Below, in pieces: positions 17,227 through 27,410 of a DNA stretch of 64,000 nucleotides; the stretch's first letter is position 1; every line of letters begins with the position of its first letter. The notes under the pieces were generated by a model that did no database searches, was not told where the DNA came from, and saw nothing but the letters and a program-made list of their open reading frames with translations. The translations under genes and the position numbers were made by a program. Origin of the DNA: Paraniabella ginsengisoli (GTDB lineage: Bacteria; Bacteroidota; Bacteroidia; Chitinophagales; Chitinophagaceae); contig NZ_JAKWBL010000004.1 of NCBI RefSeq assembly GCF_022513635.1, positions 682,001-746,000 on the forward strand, written 5' to 3'.

Positions 17227-20200
17227 ATGATTAGATTATTGTTGACAATTCTAATTGCCGTTCTCTGCCTCAATGTAAGTGCCCAAACAAAGGCCATTTC
17301 CGGAACAGTACTGGATGATGGCCAAATTCCGTTAGAAGGGGTTAACGTTGCGTTGAAGGATGAAAATGTTGCTACCCAAACGGATAGTAAGGGTAAATTT
17401 TCTATTAACATTCCTGATAAAGAAAATGTTGAATTGACATTTTCTTATTCTGGATATGTAACTCAAACTATTTCTCCTTATGAAGAAATGATTGTTTCTC
17501 TATTAAAAAATGTTGTAACAGCAGATGAGGTGGTAGTGATTGGTTATGGTACAGTTACCAGAAAATCTTTGGCTGGTGCGGTCAGTTCAATAAAGGGAAA
17601 GGAACTGGAAAAAGCCCCAGTTGTTAATATCGCAGAGGCTTTAACAGGTCGGCTTCCGGGTGTGCAGGTAACTACAGTAGATGGCGCCCCGGGTGCTGAA
17701 ATTGTTATCCGTGTAAGAGGTGGAGGATCTATTACTCAGGATAATTCACCACTTTATATTGTCGATGGGTTTATTGTTGATAATATTAATGATATAGCGC
17801 CCTCCGATGTAGAAGCAATCGATGTTTTGAAAGATGCCTCATCTACGGCCATATACGGCTCCAGAGGTGCAAATGGAGTTGTTATCATAACAACTAAAAA
17901 CCCCAAAGCAGGAAAAACAAAGATTTCCTATAATAACTTTTTTCAAAGTAAATACATGCCGAAGGAACTGGCGGTATTGTCACCATATGAGTTTGCGTTA
18001 TTACATTACGAATACGGCTTGGTCAGGGGTACTTCTTCAAGTGAATATACAAACTTCAAAAAGTTCTTTGGTGAGTATGACGATCTGGAGTTATATAAGT
18101 ATCAGACTGGTACTAACTGGCAACATGAATTATTTGGAGGAGCGATAAGATCATCGCAGCATAATATTTCTATTACTGGAGGCACAGATAAGACTAAAGT
18201 TAGCTTTAGTAGTACTTATAATAATGATGAAGGGCTGATGCTTAACTCCGGCCAAAAGCGTTTTTATTTTAATTTTAAACTGAACCACGAACTATTTAAA
18301 AATCTGAAGCTCGATTTATCAGCACGGTTTACAAACAATATCATTGACGGTGCTGGAACTTCGGGTTCATCTAGTGTGCGTATTTCGGATGGTATTCAAA
18401 CCAGACCGATAAATGGGTTGGCCGACTATCTGGAAATTAATCCAATTGATATTCAGGATGGAGAAGATGAATATGATAATTTCATAAGAAGTCTCGTAAA
18501 TCCCGTTGACCTTGCCGTACAGGATTACAGGCAACGAACAAACAGGGATTTAAGTTTAGGTGCAGCATTAACTTATAATCCATGGAAACATGTGACTTTA
18601 CGTTCAGAGTTGGCGACAACTTTACGAAATGGCAGAAATTTAAGGTATTGGGGGCCATTAACTGGCGAATCTCGTAACATTGGTAATGCGCAACCATTGG
18701 GAGAGATAAGTATATCAACCGCTGATGTGTATCGCTTTATCAATACAGCAAACTTTAATATACTCTCAAATAAAAAGCATGATATAGTTTTTCTGTTGGG
18801 CCATGAATTAAACTTTGCAAAAGGGAGAACCACCCTTAATAAAGCACGCTATTTTGATGAGGGTATAACTCCGGAAGTTTTATTCGCCAACATGGCTTTG
18901 GGGACCCCATATTTAATGGAAACACGAGAGCTTAGGGGCGAGGATATGGTATCTGCTTTTACTAGGGTTAATTATACGTTTCTGAATAAATATGTGTTAT
19001 ATGCCACATTACGTGCGGATGGTTCAAGCAAATTTGCGCCGGGCAATCGTTGGGGATATTTCCCATCTGCTTCTTTCGCATGGAAAATAGCTGAAGAAGA
19101 GTTTATGCAAAATGTGAACTTTGTAAATGACTTAAAGCTCAGATTAAGCTACGGACAGTCTGGTAATAATCGTATAGCTAATGATAGCTGGAGATTTTTA
19201 TTCGGTCCAAGTCAAAACAGGCCTTATGGAGCGGGAGACCTGCCCAATACGTATTATACAATTGTCAACAGTTCATTACCTAATCCAAATCTGCAATGGG
19301 AAACCACTGTATCCCGGAACCTGGGATTAGACTTTTCTTTATTTAAAAACAAGCTGTCCGGTGTTATAGATGTTTATAAAAATACAGTAAAGGGCCTTAT
19401 TATCGATAACGCAATTCCAAGCAATACAGGTTTTACAAGTCAATTGATCAACCTGGGCCAAACCTCCAATCGCGGATTTGAAATCGGCTTGAATGCGCCA
19501 ATCATCGAAAAAGGTGATTACGGTTTAAGTGTGTCATTTAATATTGGACGTAATATTCCCAAGATCGACAGGCTTGATGGTAATGATACAAGAATGTTTC
19601 AATCGAACTGGGCTGGTACAGACCTAAAAACACAAGACGACTACTTGTTGCAAACCGGGAAAACTATTGGATTAATTTATGGTTATGTGGCTGATGGGTT
19701 TTATACGGTTGATGATTTTGAGTCTTACAATTCCACAACAAGGCAATATGTATTGAAAGAAGGCATTGCTCCCGCCACTATTTTGGGAGGTACTATTGGT
19801 GTGCGACCAGGTACGATGAAGTTAAAAGATTTAGATGGTGATGGACAAATAACAGCAGATAATGATCGGCGAATTATCGGGAATGCGATTGCAAAACATT
19901 CCGGAGGTTTTGGACTAAACGCCCGTGTAAAAAGTTTTGATATGAGCACTTTTTTTAATTGGGTCTACGGTAATGATATATATAATACGGGCCGGATACA
20001 ATACAATATGTTGTATCGCACAACTTTCGGAAATATTTCAGATCGAATGAATTCTTCAAACCGGTTTAAATATGTGAATGAGCAAGGTCAATTGGTAACG
20101 TCTTTGGAGGATTTAGCTGAATTGAATAAAAATGCGACTATATGGTCTCCATTCTCGATGGGAGGTGCCTCGCCGGTTATCACAACTGATGCAATTGAAG

Positions 20201-20460
20201 ACGGTTCTTTTTTGCGAATGACATTTTTTACGATAGGCTATACATTGCCAAAAAAGTTAACATCGCATGTTGGCATTGCTTCACTTCGCTTATTCGGAAC
20301 GGTTTATAACGCATTTGTTTGGACTAAATATACCGGATATGACCCTGAAGTATCCACTACCAGAAGCAGTGCATATGCTGCATTAACACCCGGTGTAGAT
20401 TATTCAGCATACCCAAAAAGCAGAACATTCACATTTGGTTTAAATGTAAATTTTAAATAG
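17227..20460 (+). CDS. SusC/RagA-type TonB-linked outer membrane transporter
   Basis: 1077 residues. Signal peptide 1-20 ending VSAQ, then a carboxypeptidase-regulatory-like domain (ISGTVLDDGQIPLEGVNVAL), the TonB-linked motif DEVVVIGYGTV, the plug with GRLPGVQVTTVDGAPG and ALT-type segments (SPLYIVDGFIVDNI, DVLKDASSTAIYGSRGANGV), and a large barrel ending TFTFGLNVNFK. With SusD it forms the lidded importer that brings pectin oligosaccharides across the outer membrane using TonB energy. The partner SusD gene begins 7 bp downstream. Transcription should be controlled through the LacI operator upstream. The reading frame is intact. Confidence 0.96.
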   Translation: MIRLLLTILIAVLCLNVSAQTKAISGTVLDDGQIPLEGVNVALKDENVATQTDSKGKFSINIPDKENVELTFSYSGYVTQTISPYEEMIVSLLKNVVTADEVVVIGYGTVTRKSLAGAVSSIKGKELEKAPVVNIAEALTGRLPGVQVTTVDGAPGAEIVIRVRGGGSITQDNSPLYIVDGFIVDNINDIAPSDVEAIDVLKDASSTAIYGSRGANGVVIITTKNPKAGKTKISYNNFFQSKYMPKELAVLSPYEFALLHYEYGLVRGTSSSEYTNFKKFFGEYDDLELYKYQTGTNWQHELFGGAIRSSQHNISITGGTDKTKVSFSSTYNNDEGLMLNSGQKRFYFNFKLNHELFKNLKLDLSARFTNNIIDGAGTSGSSSVRISDGIQTRPINGLADYLEINPIDIQDGEDEYDNFIRSLVNPVDLAVQDYRQRTNRDLSLGAALTYNPWKHVTLRSELATTLRNGRNLRYWGPLTGESRNIGNAQPLGEISISTADVYRFINTANFNILSNKKHDIVFLLGHELNFAKGRTTLNKARYFDEGITPEVLFANMALGTPYLMETRELRGEDMVSAFTRVNYTFLNKYVLYATLRADGSSKFAPGNRWGYFPSASFAWKIAEEEFMQNVNFVNDLKLRLSYGQSGNNRIANDSWRFLFGPSQNRPYGAGDLPNTYYTIVNSSLPNPNLQWETTVSRNLGLDFSLFKNKLSGVIDVYKNTVKGLIIDNAIPSNTGFTSQLINLGQTSNRGFEIGLNAPIIEKGDYGLSVSFNIGRNIPKIDRLDGNDTRMFQSNWAGTDLKTQDDYLLQTGKTIGLIYGYVADGFYTVDDFESYNSTTRQYVLKEGIAPATILGGTIGVRPGTMKLKDLDGDGQITADNDRRIIGNAIAKHSGGFGLNARVKSFDMSTFFNWVYGNDIYNTGRIQYNMLYRTTFGNISDRMNSSNRFKYVNEQGQLVTSLEDLAELNKNATIWSPFSMGGASPVITTDAIEDGSFLRMTFFTIGYTLPKKLTSHVGIASLRLFGTVYNAFVWTKYTGYDPEVSTTRSSAYAALTPGVDYSAYPKSRTFTFGLNVNFK

Positions 20461-20467
20461 TAGCATT

Positions 20468-22302
20468 ATGAAAAAAGTATCAATCTATATATTATGTATT
20501 TGTATTGCTATATCAACTTCTTGTAAGAAGTTTTTAGATACAGATTCTCCTTCCAATTTTACACAAGAATATATATACGCAAATCCAAATGAAGCAATTA
20601 AGGGCGTATATAGTATTTACGCTTTATTTAATCAGGACGCGTTTACATCCCGATTATCCAATTCCTTTATTCCTAACACAGATGTTGAAGTAGGTGGTGT
20701 AAGTAGTGCTCCCGACAATTCGAGACGGGATATCTGGTCACTTGAAACTACTGATGCTAATGGAGATGTTAGAACAGTTTGGAATAATGCTTATAGTGCC
20801 ATCAACAGAGCAAATATTGCAGTTGAAGGTATTGAGCAGTCGCCACAAGCCAGCAATCCGGATATGAAGCAATTACTGGGAGAGGCTAAGACTTTACGTG
20901 CTATGTGGTATTATTGGTTGGTTAACTATTGGGGTGATGTTCCTTTTAAACTGACACCAACGCGTGGAGGGGAAAATTTTTACAGTCCACGTGTTGGGCG
21001 GGATACAATATTAAGTATGTTAATTGACGACCTAATTAGTGTGGAAACAGGAATGAAAACAGCGGCTGAAGTAGAATATGGAGTAGAAAGAGTTAATAGG
21101 GAGTTTACGCAAGGGTTAATAGCACGTTTGGCATTGTGCAGAGGCGGTTATTGGTTATACCCCGATATGACAATGCGCCGCAAAGATGATTATAGGAATT
21201 ACTACGAAATCGCCAGAACATATGCTAAAAAAGTAGTCTATGATCATGGGCGCACATTAAATCCGTCATTTGCTGCGGTGTTTGATAATCAAAGCAAGTG
21301 GATCGTGGATAGTAAGTCTGATATATTATATGAAGTTGCATTTCAACCCGGGTTTGGAGATGTAGGTTGGAATATAGGCGTAGCAGTAGATGCGGGTACA
21401 CATAATTATGGATCAGGATCAACATACAAACCACTAACTCCTACTTACGCCTATAGTTTTGACACATTGGACACCCGGTTTACGAAAATTGTAGCAATTA
21501 TAAAATACAACTCTACATTAACACCTGTGCCAACAGGTAATGTAACCAGCATAGGTATTGGAAACTGGAGTAGGCTTTTAGTACCTGCGCCCTTTGGCCC
21601 CACATCTGCAAAAGGAACGGGCATCAATTGGCCTATAATGCGATTATCCGATGTGATGTTAATGCTTGCCGAAGCAGAAAATGAGTTAAACAACGGTCCT
21701 TCTGGTGAAGCAATTGAAATGTTGAAAACAGTTCGGAAAAGAGCCTTTAATAGTGAAGATTGGACAGCTAAAGTAGATAATTATGTTGCTGGCGTATCAA
21801 CAGGGAAAGAAGCTTTTTTAATGCCATCGTTAACGAAAGAGCTTGGGAGCTTGGAGGAGAATGTATCCGTCATTACGACCTTATTCGATGGAATTTATTT
21901 GGGAAAAAAATCGCCGAAACCAAACAAACACTTACTGAAATGGGTGAGAATACATTTAATGGAGCTGGCCCGTATGATTATCTACCCGACTACATTTATT
22001 ACCGTAATAAAGACAACAATACTATTGAGTGGTACGGCAGTATATTCCGAAAAGCCACAACTGAACCACCATTAAAAGATAGCCCAAGTAAAGGAGATAA
22101 TCCTAATGGATATACAAGGCTCACCTGGATGCGAGGCCTTTATAACTCAACGACTTTGGGGCCAACAAACTATATCTTATGGTCATGGAGAGGCTATAAA
22201 GATAATTCGGGTAATAGTCCTGTGCCCTACATTTTACCAATACACGCATCTGTTGTAAGCAGTAGTATGGGGGCTTTGAAAAATGAGGGATATAACTTTT
22301 AA
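20468..22302 (+). CDS. SusD/RagB-type surface glycan-binding lipoprotein (frame break)
   Basis: The corrected length is 611 residues. Lipobox ISTSCKK near residue 19 gives a surface lipoprotein. TPR-like SusD helices are visible (YANPNEAIKGVYSIYALFNQ, AKTLRAMWYYWLVNYWGDVP), as is the late PIMRLSDVMLMLAEAENEL region. One T is missing at 21814-21819; restoring it converts a run of unrelated residues into ERAWELGGECIRHYDLIRWN, the standard SusD C-terminal signature. The protein binds the pectic substrate and closes over SusC. It lies 7 bp after SusC and 17 bp before the next gene. Confidence 0.94.
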
Positions 22303-22319
22303 TTCTTAATCTAAGTAAG

Positions 22320-23942
22320 ATGAAAAATATAATACACATTAAATATTTGTTTGTCCTCATGGGGTTTACGATAATATTAGTAGGCTCTTGTAAAAAGGAA
22401 TGGGAGCCGGAACTTGCTGGTGATGCTCCCCGCTTGTTTCGGGCCGGTTATCAAAGGTCAGCTGGAAGCTATCGGAAACTATATTGATGTATCGTGGCAA
22501 AAAATATTGAGACTAATAAGTACAAAGTAGAGTTAAGCATCGATTCATTTAAAACGATCTCTAACACTTTAGAAGTGGCTGATACTACAGGTGCAACGAT
22601 AGAAGATCTATTATGGGAACAGCTTTATCAAGTTAGGGTTACAGCAATACACCCCTCTGATCCCTCTAAAAATTCTAAACCAGCGCTTTTTGGAGAAGTA
22701 AAAACGCCTCGTTTTCCAACGATTGTCGAAACACCGGTTTCATCTGATGTGGGTTGGACGAAAATCCTCTTCAAATGGAGAAATGAAGGAGACCCTGTAA
22801 CTACCTTGAAATTGTTGAAATCAGATGCAACAGTTCTATCTACTATTACATTAACTCCAACAGATATTTCAAACGGATATCTTTTAATCAGTGATTTAGA
22901 AGCCGGAACTTCTTACCGCATAGAGTTGTATAGCGGCCTCATTTTTAGAGGAGGCAACGATTACACTACAAAAGAGGAGATATCTGGTGAAGTGGTAGAC
23001 TTGCAAAATGAGGATCCTTCCAGCGTTAACTTGTCAAACGTTGTAGAGAATGCGGTAGCTGGAACTACGATTATTTTAAAACGCGGAGGAAAATATGAAA
23101 TTTCTTCGGCATTGAATATTTCTAAAACGTTGACAATAATGAGTGGTTCAGATCCATTGGTGGCGGCTAAAGCAACAATAGGAATTATTGGAATAAGTAA
23201 TTTTAACATTACTGGCGGCTCAAATATTTCGAAGTTGTCCTTTGTTGATCTGGAACTTTATTCCAATGATGGCGGAGGTAAATATATTTTCAATCCAAGT
23301 GGAATTACTGCCAATATTGATGAACTGATATTCGACAATTGTATTATTCACGACGTAAGAGGAGTAACTCGTTTTAGAGGAGCTATTATTATAGGGCAAT
23401 ACACTATTGAAAATTCAATTGTTTACAATATTGGTGGATATGGAGTAATAACGGTTGATGACGCCACCGCTACAGTGAACAATATTTCTTTCAATAATTC
23501 AACTATGTATAATATTGATAAACTAATAACTAGTAAAAATAACTCTTCCGGAAAAATTATTTTAAGTAATAGCACATTCTATAACACAGTGTTATCACCA
23601 AACTTTATTATCGATTACAATGGCACAACGCTATATCCGCAGGGAGGCGTAGAGTTTTCTAATATTATACTTGGAAGAGCAAAAGGTACGAATGCAAACC
23701 CTCCAACATATGACATACGCGGCATACGCGTTAATGCGGCTACTATTTTAACATCCTCTAATAATTTTACAACTTCCGATTTCGCATGGAGAATAGACGT
23801 TTCTGCTATGTTACCTGATTATACCGGGTACAACAAAACCAGCACGGATATATTCGCGGATCCTGCAAATGCCAATTTTACTATTAAGGATAATGGATTC
23901 CCGGGAAAGACAACCGCTGGTGATCCACGCTGGAGACTTTAA
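22320..23942 (+). CDS. DUF4957/DUF5123-type beta-helix surface lipoprotein (two frame breaks)
   Basis: The corrected length is about 540 residues. N-terminus MKNIIHIKYLFVLMG with lipobox LVGSCKKEW. After a short spacer come Fn3-like segments (YKVELSIDSF, LYQVRVTAIHPSDPSKNSK) and a C-terminal right-handed beta-helix of the DUF4957/DUF5123 kind found beside pectate lyases (LIFDNCIIHDVRGV, SFNNSTMYNID, ending FTIKDNGFPGKTTAGDPRW). Breaks: an extra G or equivalent near 22441-22443, and a missing A at 22499-22504. Likely a pectin-binding surface protein of the locus; no catalytic residues were identified. Confidence 0.8.
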
Positions 23943-23948
23943 ATTTAT

Positions 23949-23978
23949 AATCGTGCATAACAACTGTTATGCACGATT
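23949..23978. repeat. Long perfect hairpin between lipoprotein and lyase genes
   Basis: A 14-bp stem, AATCGTGCATAACA against its exact complement, with a 2-base loop, 6 bp past the DUF5123-gene stop. No T-run follows, so it may stabilise the upstream SusCD message, or weakly terminate, rather than act as a full terminator. Confidence 0.7.
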
Positions 23979-24040
23979 CATTATAATACTTAATTAAGAC
24001 GCCAATTGTCTTTTAAAATTATATATGTGTTTAATATAAG

Positions 24041-25780
24041 TTGCTGTTATATCTTATTAAGAATATTTTTTTGCTTACTTCCTGTATTAAGAATGATTCT
24101 TTAGAAAATGTGGTTACATCTGAGCTTCCTGCTCCCCAGAGCATGCAAATCATTACCAAGCCTACTTCCGTAAAAATGAGTTGGTCTTCTGTGAAAGGTG
24201 CGCATGGTTATTTGGTAGAAATTGCTAAAGGAACCAGTTTTAATGCTCCCTTTTTTAAAAGCGATAAACTGTCTGTTCCCGAAATTGAAGTCGTTGGACT
24301 GGAACCACAAATGGACTATGTTGTTAGATTGAATGCAGTTCAAATAGACAATCCTTCAGCTACTTCAAAAAGCTTGTATAAAAGTTTTAGGACTATTGCA
24401 TCAGAGACTACGGATGACGCTATCGCCTTTCCCGGCGCTGAAGGGTTTGCAAAAAACATTACGGGAGGCCGTGGAGGCAAGGTGATAAAAGTTGTCAATT
24501 TGAATGATGCCGGAAGTGGTAGTTTGCGTGCGGCGATCAATGAAACAGGAAAAAGGATTATTGTTTTTGAAATATCAGGAACAATAACATTGAAGTCGAA
24601 TCTGAGTTTAAAGAACAATGATGTAACCATTGCCGGACAAACAGCGCCCGGCGATGGCATTACATTGCGAGACTATCCTGTGTATGTAGATGCAGACAAT
24701 GTGATTGTTCGCTTTCTGCGATTCAGAATGGGCGATGCGGCGCAACAGGAAGGCGATGCATTAGGCGCAAGGTTTAGGAAAAATATTATCATTGATCATT
24801 GCAGTATGAGCTGGAGTACGGATGAATGCGTATCCTTTTATGCTAATGAAAATACAACTATACAATGGTGCCTGATTGCGGAAAGCCTGCGCAACTCAGT
24901 ACACGGAAAAGGAGCGCATGGTTATGGCGGCATCTGGGGAGGAAAGAAGGCAACCTTTCATCACAATCTGTTAGCGCACCACGATAGCCGCAACGCACGT
25001 TTGGGCGAAGAAGCAGGTAAAGCTTTTGCTTTAACAGATCTTACTGACATTCGCAACAATGTAATTTACAATTGGGCCAGCAATAGTTTTTACGGCGGCG
25101 AAGCCATGAATGTAAATATGGTGAATAATTATTTTAAACCCGGACCAGCAACGATAGCTAAAAATAGTTCGTCAAAACAAGGCAGGATTATATCAATAGA
25201 TAAAAATAAAATTACCGGCACAGAAGTGTACGATATATGGGGAAAGTTTTTTGTAAATGGAAATGTTGTTGAAGGAAATGCTGATGCAACAAATGATAAT
25301 TGGAAGTATGGCGTCTATAACCAGTTTCACGGGAGTTATGGCACCGTTTCGGAAACTGATAAACTTGCCATGCGTTTAACTGCTCCTCATCCTATTGATG
25401 ATAATATTATTACTTACGCCGCGGATAAAGCATATCAACAGGTCGTGGAATTTGTAGGAGCCTCTTTAGTACGAGATGCGGTTGATAAAAGAATTATTAA
25501 TGATGTAAAGAATAAAACCTTTACGGCGAATGGATCTAACGGCAGTACAAATGGTATTATTGATACCCATTCAGACGTAGGCGGATGGCCCGATCTGAAA
25601 TCGGGTGTAGCGCTAAAAGATACAGATAATGATGGCATGCCTGATGATTGGGAAACTGCGAATAAACTGGACCCCACTAAGGCTAATGCCAGCGGACGTG
25701 ATATAAGTACCGGATATGATAATATTGAAGTATACATAAATAGTCTTGTAAAAAATATTATTGAAGAGCAGAAAAACTAA
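24041..25780 (+). CDS. Pectate lyase, PL1 family, lipoprotein with Fn3-like N-domain
   Basis: 579 residues. The start is uncertain: a TTG at 24041 is the first in-frame candidate and gives lipobox LLTSCIKND; an ATG at 24025 would need an indel. Residues 25-125 look like an Fn3 domain (VKMSWSSVKGAHGYLVEIA). The PL1 beta-helix follows: AFPGAEGFAKNITGGRGGKV, DVTIAGQTAPGDGITLRDYP, NIIIDHCSMSWSTDECVSFY, FHHNLLAHHDSRNARLG. Near the C-terminus a calcium-binding-like DTDNDGMPDDWE motif is present. It cleaves de-esterified homogalacturonan by beta-elimination, probably at the cell surface. Confidence 0.93.
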   Translation: MLLYLIKNIFLLTSCIKNDSLENVVTSELPAPQSMQIITKPTSVKMSWSSVKGAHGYLVEIAKGTSFNAPFFKSDKLSVPEIEVVGLEPQMDYVVRLNAVQIDNPSATSKSLYKSFRTIASETTDDAIAFPGAEGFAKNITGGRGGKVIKVVNLNDAGSGSLRAAINETGKRIIVFEISGTITLKSNLSLKNNDVTIAGQTAPGDGITLRDYPVYVDADNVIVRFLRFRMGDAAQQEGDALGARFRKNIIIDHCSMSWSTDECVSFYANENTTIQWCLIAESLRNSVHGKGAHGYGGIWGGKKATFHHNLLAHHDSRNARLGEEAGKAFALTDLTDIRNNVIYNWASNSFYGGEAMNVNMVNNYFKPGPATIAKNSSSKQGRIISIDKNKITGTEVYDIWGKFFVNGNVVEGNADATNDNWKYGVYNQFHGSYGTVSETDKLAMRLTAPHPIDDNIITYAADKAYQQVVEFVGASLVRDAVDKRIINDVKNKTFTANGSNGSTNGIIDTHSDVGGWPDLKSGVALKDTDNDGMPDDWETANKLDPTKANASGRDISTGYDNIEVYINSLVKNIIEEQKN

Positions 25781-25928
25781 GTAACATTCATTTAGATTAT
25801 TTAACAACAAGCCTTCAGGCAACAGAGCAGGATGGTTTATTAGTTTTCAAGCAGGATATTCGCCCGGAACGGAGCTTTATTTTTCTCAGGCCAATGAATC
25901 AGAAGCCTGAAATGCTTCAACTTACATG

Positions 25929-25949
25929 GCCGCCAACTTAATTGGCGGC
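25929..25949. repeat. Hairpin GCCGCCAA/TTGGCGGC before the second PL1 gene
   Basis: A perfect 8-bp stem with a 5-base loop, followed by AT-rich DNA without a T-run. The 204-bp spacer 25781-25984 also has an open stretch of about 40 codons (25796-25913) without a recognisable product. Confidence 0.55.
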
Positions 25950-25984
25950 TAAATGAATATCCAAACAATTAAATCGATTGCAGC

Positions 25985-27370
25985 GTGAAGTATATTTTTA
26001 GTATAATAATTTTAGTAGTGATCGGGGTTTGTGCATTAGCGCAGGTTCCTGCTTTTCCTGGTGCAGAAGGATTTGGCAAATACGCTACCGGTGGTCGCGG
26101 TGGTAAAGTGGTTATCGTTTCTAATCTGGATGACGATGGTCCAGGAAGCTTTAGGCAGGCTTTTAAAGAATTTCCTGGTGAACCCATCACCATTGTTTTT
26201 TCGGTGGCAGGAATAATAGATCTCAAATCTCCTGTCAAAATAAGCCGTCCCAATATTACAATAGCCGGGCAAACAGCTCCCGGAGATGGTATTTGTTTAA
26301 AAGGAAATTCCTTTATCATTAATTGCGCTGGAGATAAGTCTGGCGTTCGCGGAAATATTATTATCCGCTATTTACGTTCGCGCCCCGGGGCAAAAATTGC
26401 AAAAGGTGTTTATGGATTTGGTATGGAAAACAGTCAGAACATCATTGTCGATCATTGTTCATTTACATGGGCTAATGAAGAATGCGCAGCTATGTACGAT
26501 ACTAAAAATGTAACTGTGCAATGGAGCATCATAAGCGAGGGTTTGTATAATGCCAACCACCATAAAGGATTGAGAGCTTATGGAGGTGTTTGGGGCGGTC
26601 AGCATGCATCTTATCATCACAATTTGATATCCAATCAAAACAGCAGAACTGTAAGATTCAATGGTTCCCGTGCGCATGATACTTTGGCGTTGGTTGATTA
26701 CCGTAACAACGTCATTTTTAATTGGAAAAGCGCTAATGCTTGTTATGGTGGAGAAGTGGATATTGAAGGAGGCCGATCAAATATCAACATGGTTAATAAC
26801 TATTATATTCCAGGACCCGCCACACCAAAGGATTTGAAGTTTGTTAAAGCAAATTATAATGCTGAAAAAGCGAAAGGCTTTGGACAATGGTTTGTACAAG
26901 GAAATGTAATGGCAGGTAATAAAGAGCTGACTAACAATAATAAGAAAGGTGTTGATCTGTCTGAATTTCCTGATGCGTATAAAGACAAAGCAATTGTGAA
27001 AAAATCTTTTGCTGTTAGTGAAGAAGTTGCCATGCAAACTGCGCAGGAAGCCTATCAGCTTGTTTTAAAAAAAGTGGGAGCTGCATTACCGAAATATGAC
27101 AAGGTTGATCTGCGTCTTATCAATGAAGCGAAGACACATATAGCAAAGAACGGTGCCAATGGTATTATAAACGATGCATCAGAAGTAGGCGGTTGGCCGG
27201 TATATAACTTCACAACAGCGCCGATAGACAGCGATAAGGATGGTATGCCCGATGAATGGGAAAAAACGCATAAGCTAGATCCGAAAAACACAGCGGATGG
27301 CGCGAAGTATGGATTAGATAAACAATACACGAATCTGGAAGTGTATTTAAATAGTTTAACTACAAAATAA
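25985..27370 (+). CDS. Pectate lyase, PL1 family, secreted
   Basis: 461 residues from a GTG start that is followed at once by a signal peptide (MKYIFSIIILVVIGVCALAQ). It is a compact PL1: AFPGAEGFGKYATGGRGGKV, NITIAGQTAPGDGICLKGNS, NIIVDHCSFTWANEECAAMY, YHHNLISNQNSRTVRFNG. A C-terminal DSDKDGMPDEWE motif matches that of the preceding lyase. The two share order and motifs and look like an old duplication, but this copy lacks the lipobox and Fn3 domain and is probably periplasmic or released. It precedes the PL10 lyase by 40 bp. Confidence 0.94.
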   Translation: MKYIFSIIILVVIGVCALAQVPAFPGAEGFGKYATGGRGGKVVIVSNLDDDGPGSFRQAFKEFPGEPITIVFSVAGIIDLKSPVKISRPNITIAGQTAPGDGICLKGNSFIINCAGDKSGVRGNIIIRYLRSRPGAKIAKGVYGFGMENSQNIIVDHCSFTWANEECAAMYDTKNVTVQWSIISEGLYNANHHKGLRAYGGVWGGQHASYHHNLISNQNSRTVRFNGSRAHDTLALVDYRNNVIFNWKSANACYGGEVDIEGGRSNINMVNNYYIPGPATPKDLKFVKANYNAEKAKGFGQWFVQGNVMAGNKELTNNNKKGVDLSEFPDAYKDKAIVKKSFAVSEEVAMQTAQEAYQLVLKKVGAALPKYDKVDLRLINEAKTHIAKNGANGIINDASEVGGWPVYNFTTAPIDSDKDGMPDEWEKTHKLDPKNTADGAKYGLDKQYTNLEVYLNSLTTK

Positions 27371-27410
27371 TTTTTTATTGTAAAAAATTATCATTACCTA
27401 AATATACAAA

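Noticed and set aside
22494..23942. DUF5123-type gene starting at 22494 without a signal
   Set aside because: An upstream lipoprotein signal at 22320 joins it after two simple frame corrections.
25796..25913. Small gene between the two PL1 lyases
   Set aside because: About 40 open codons without a start codon, domain or relatives that I recognise.
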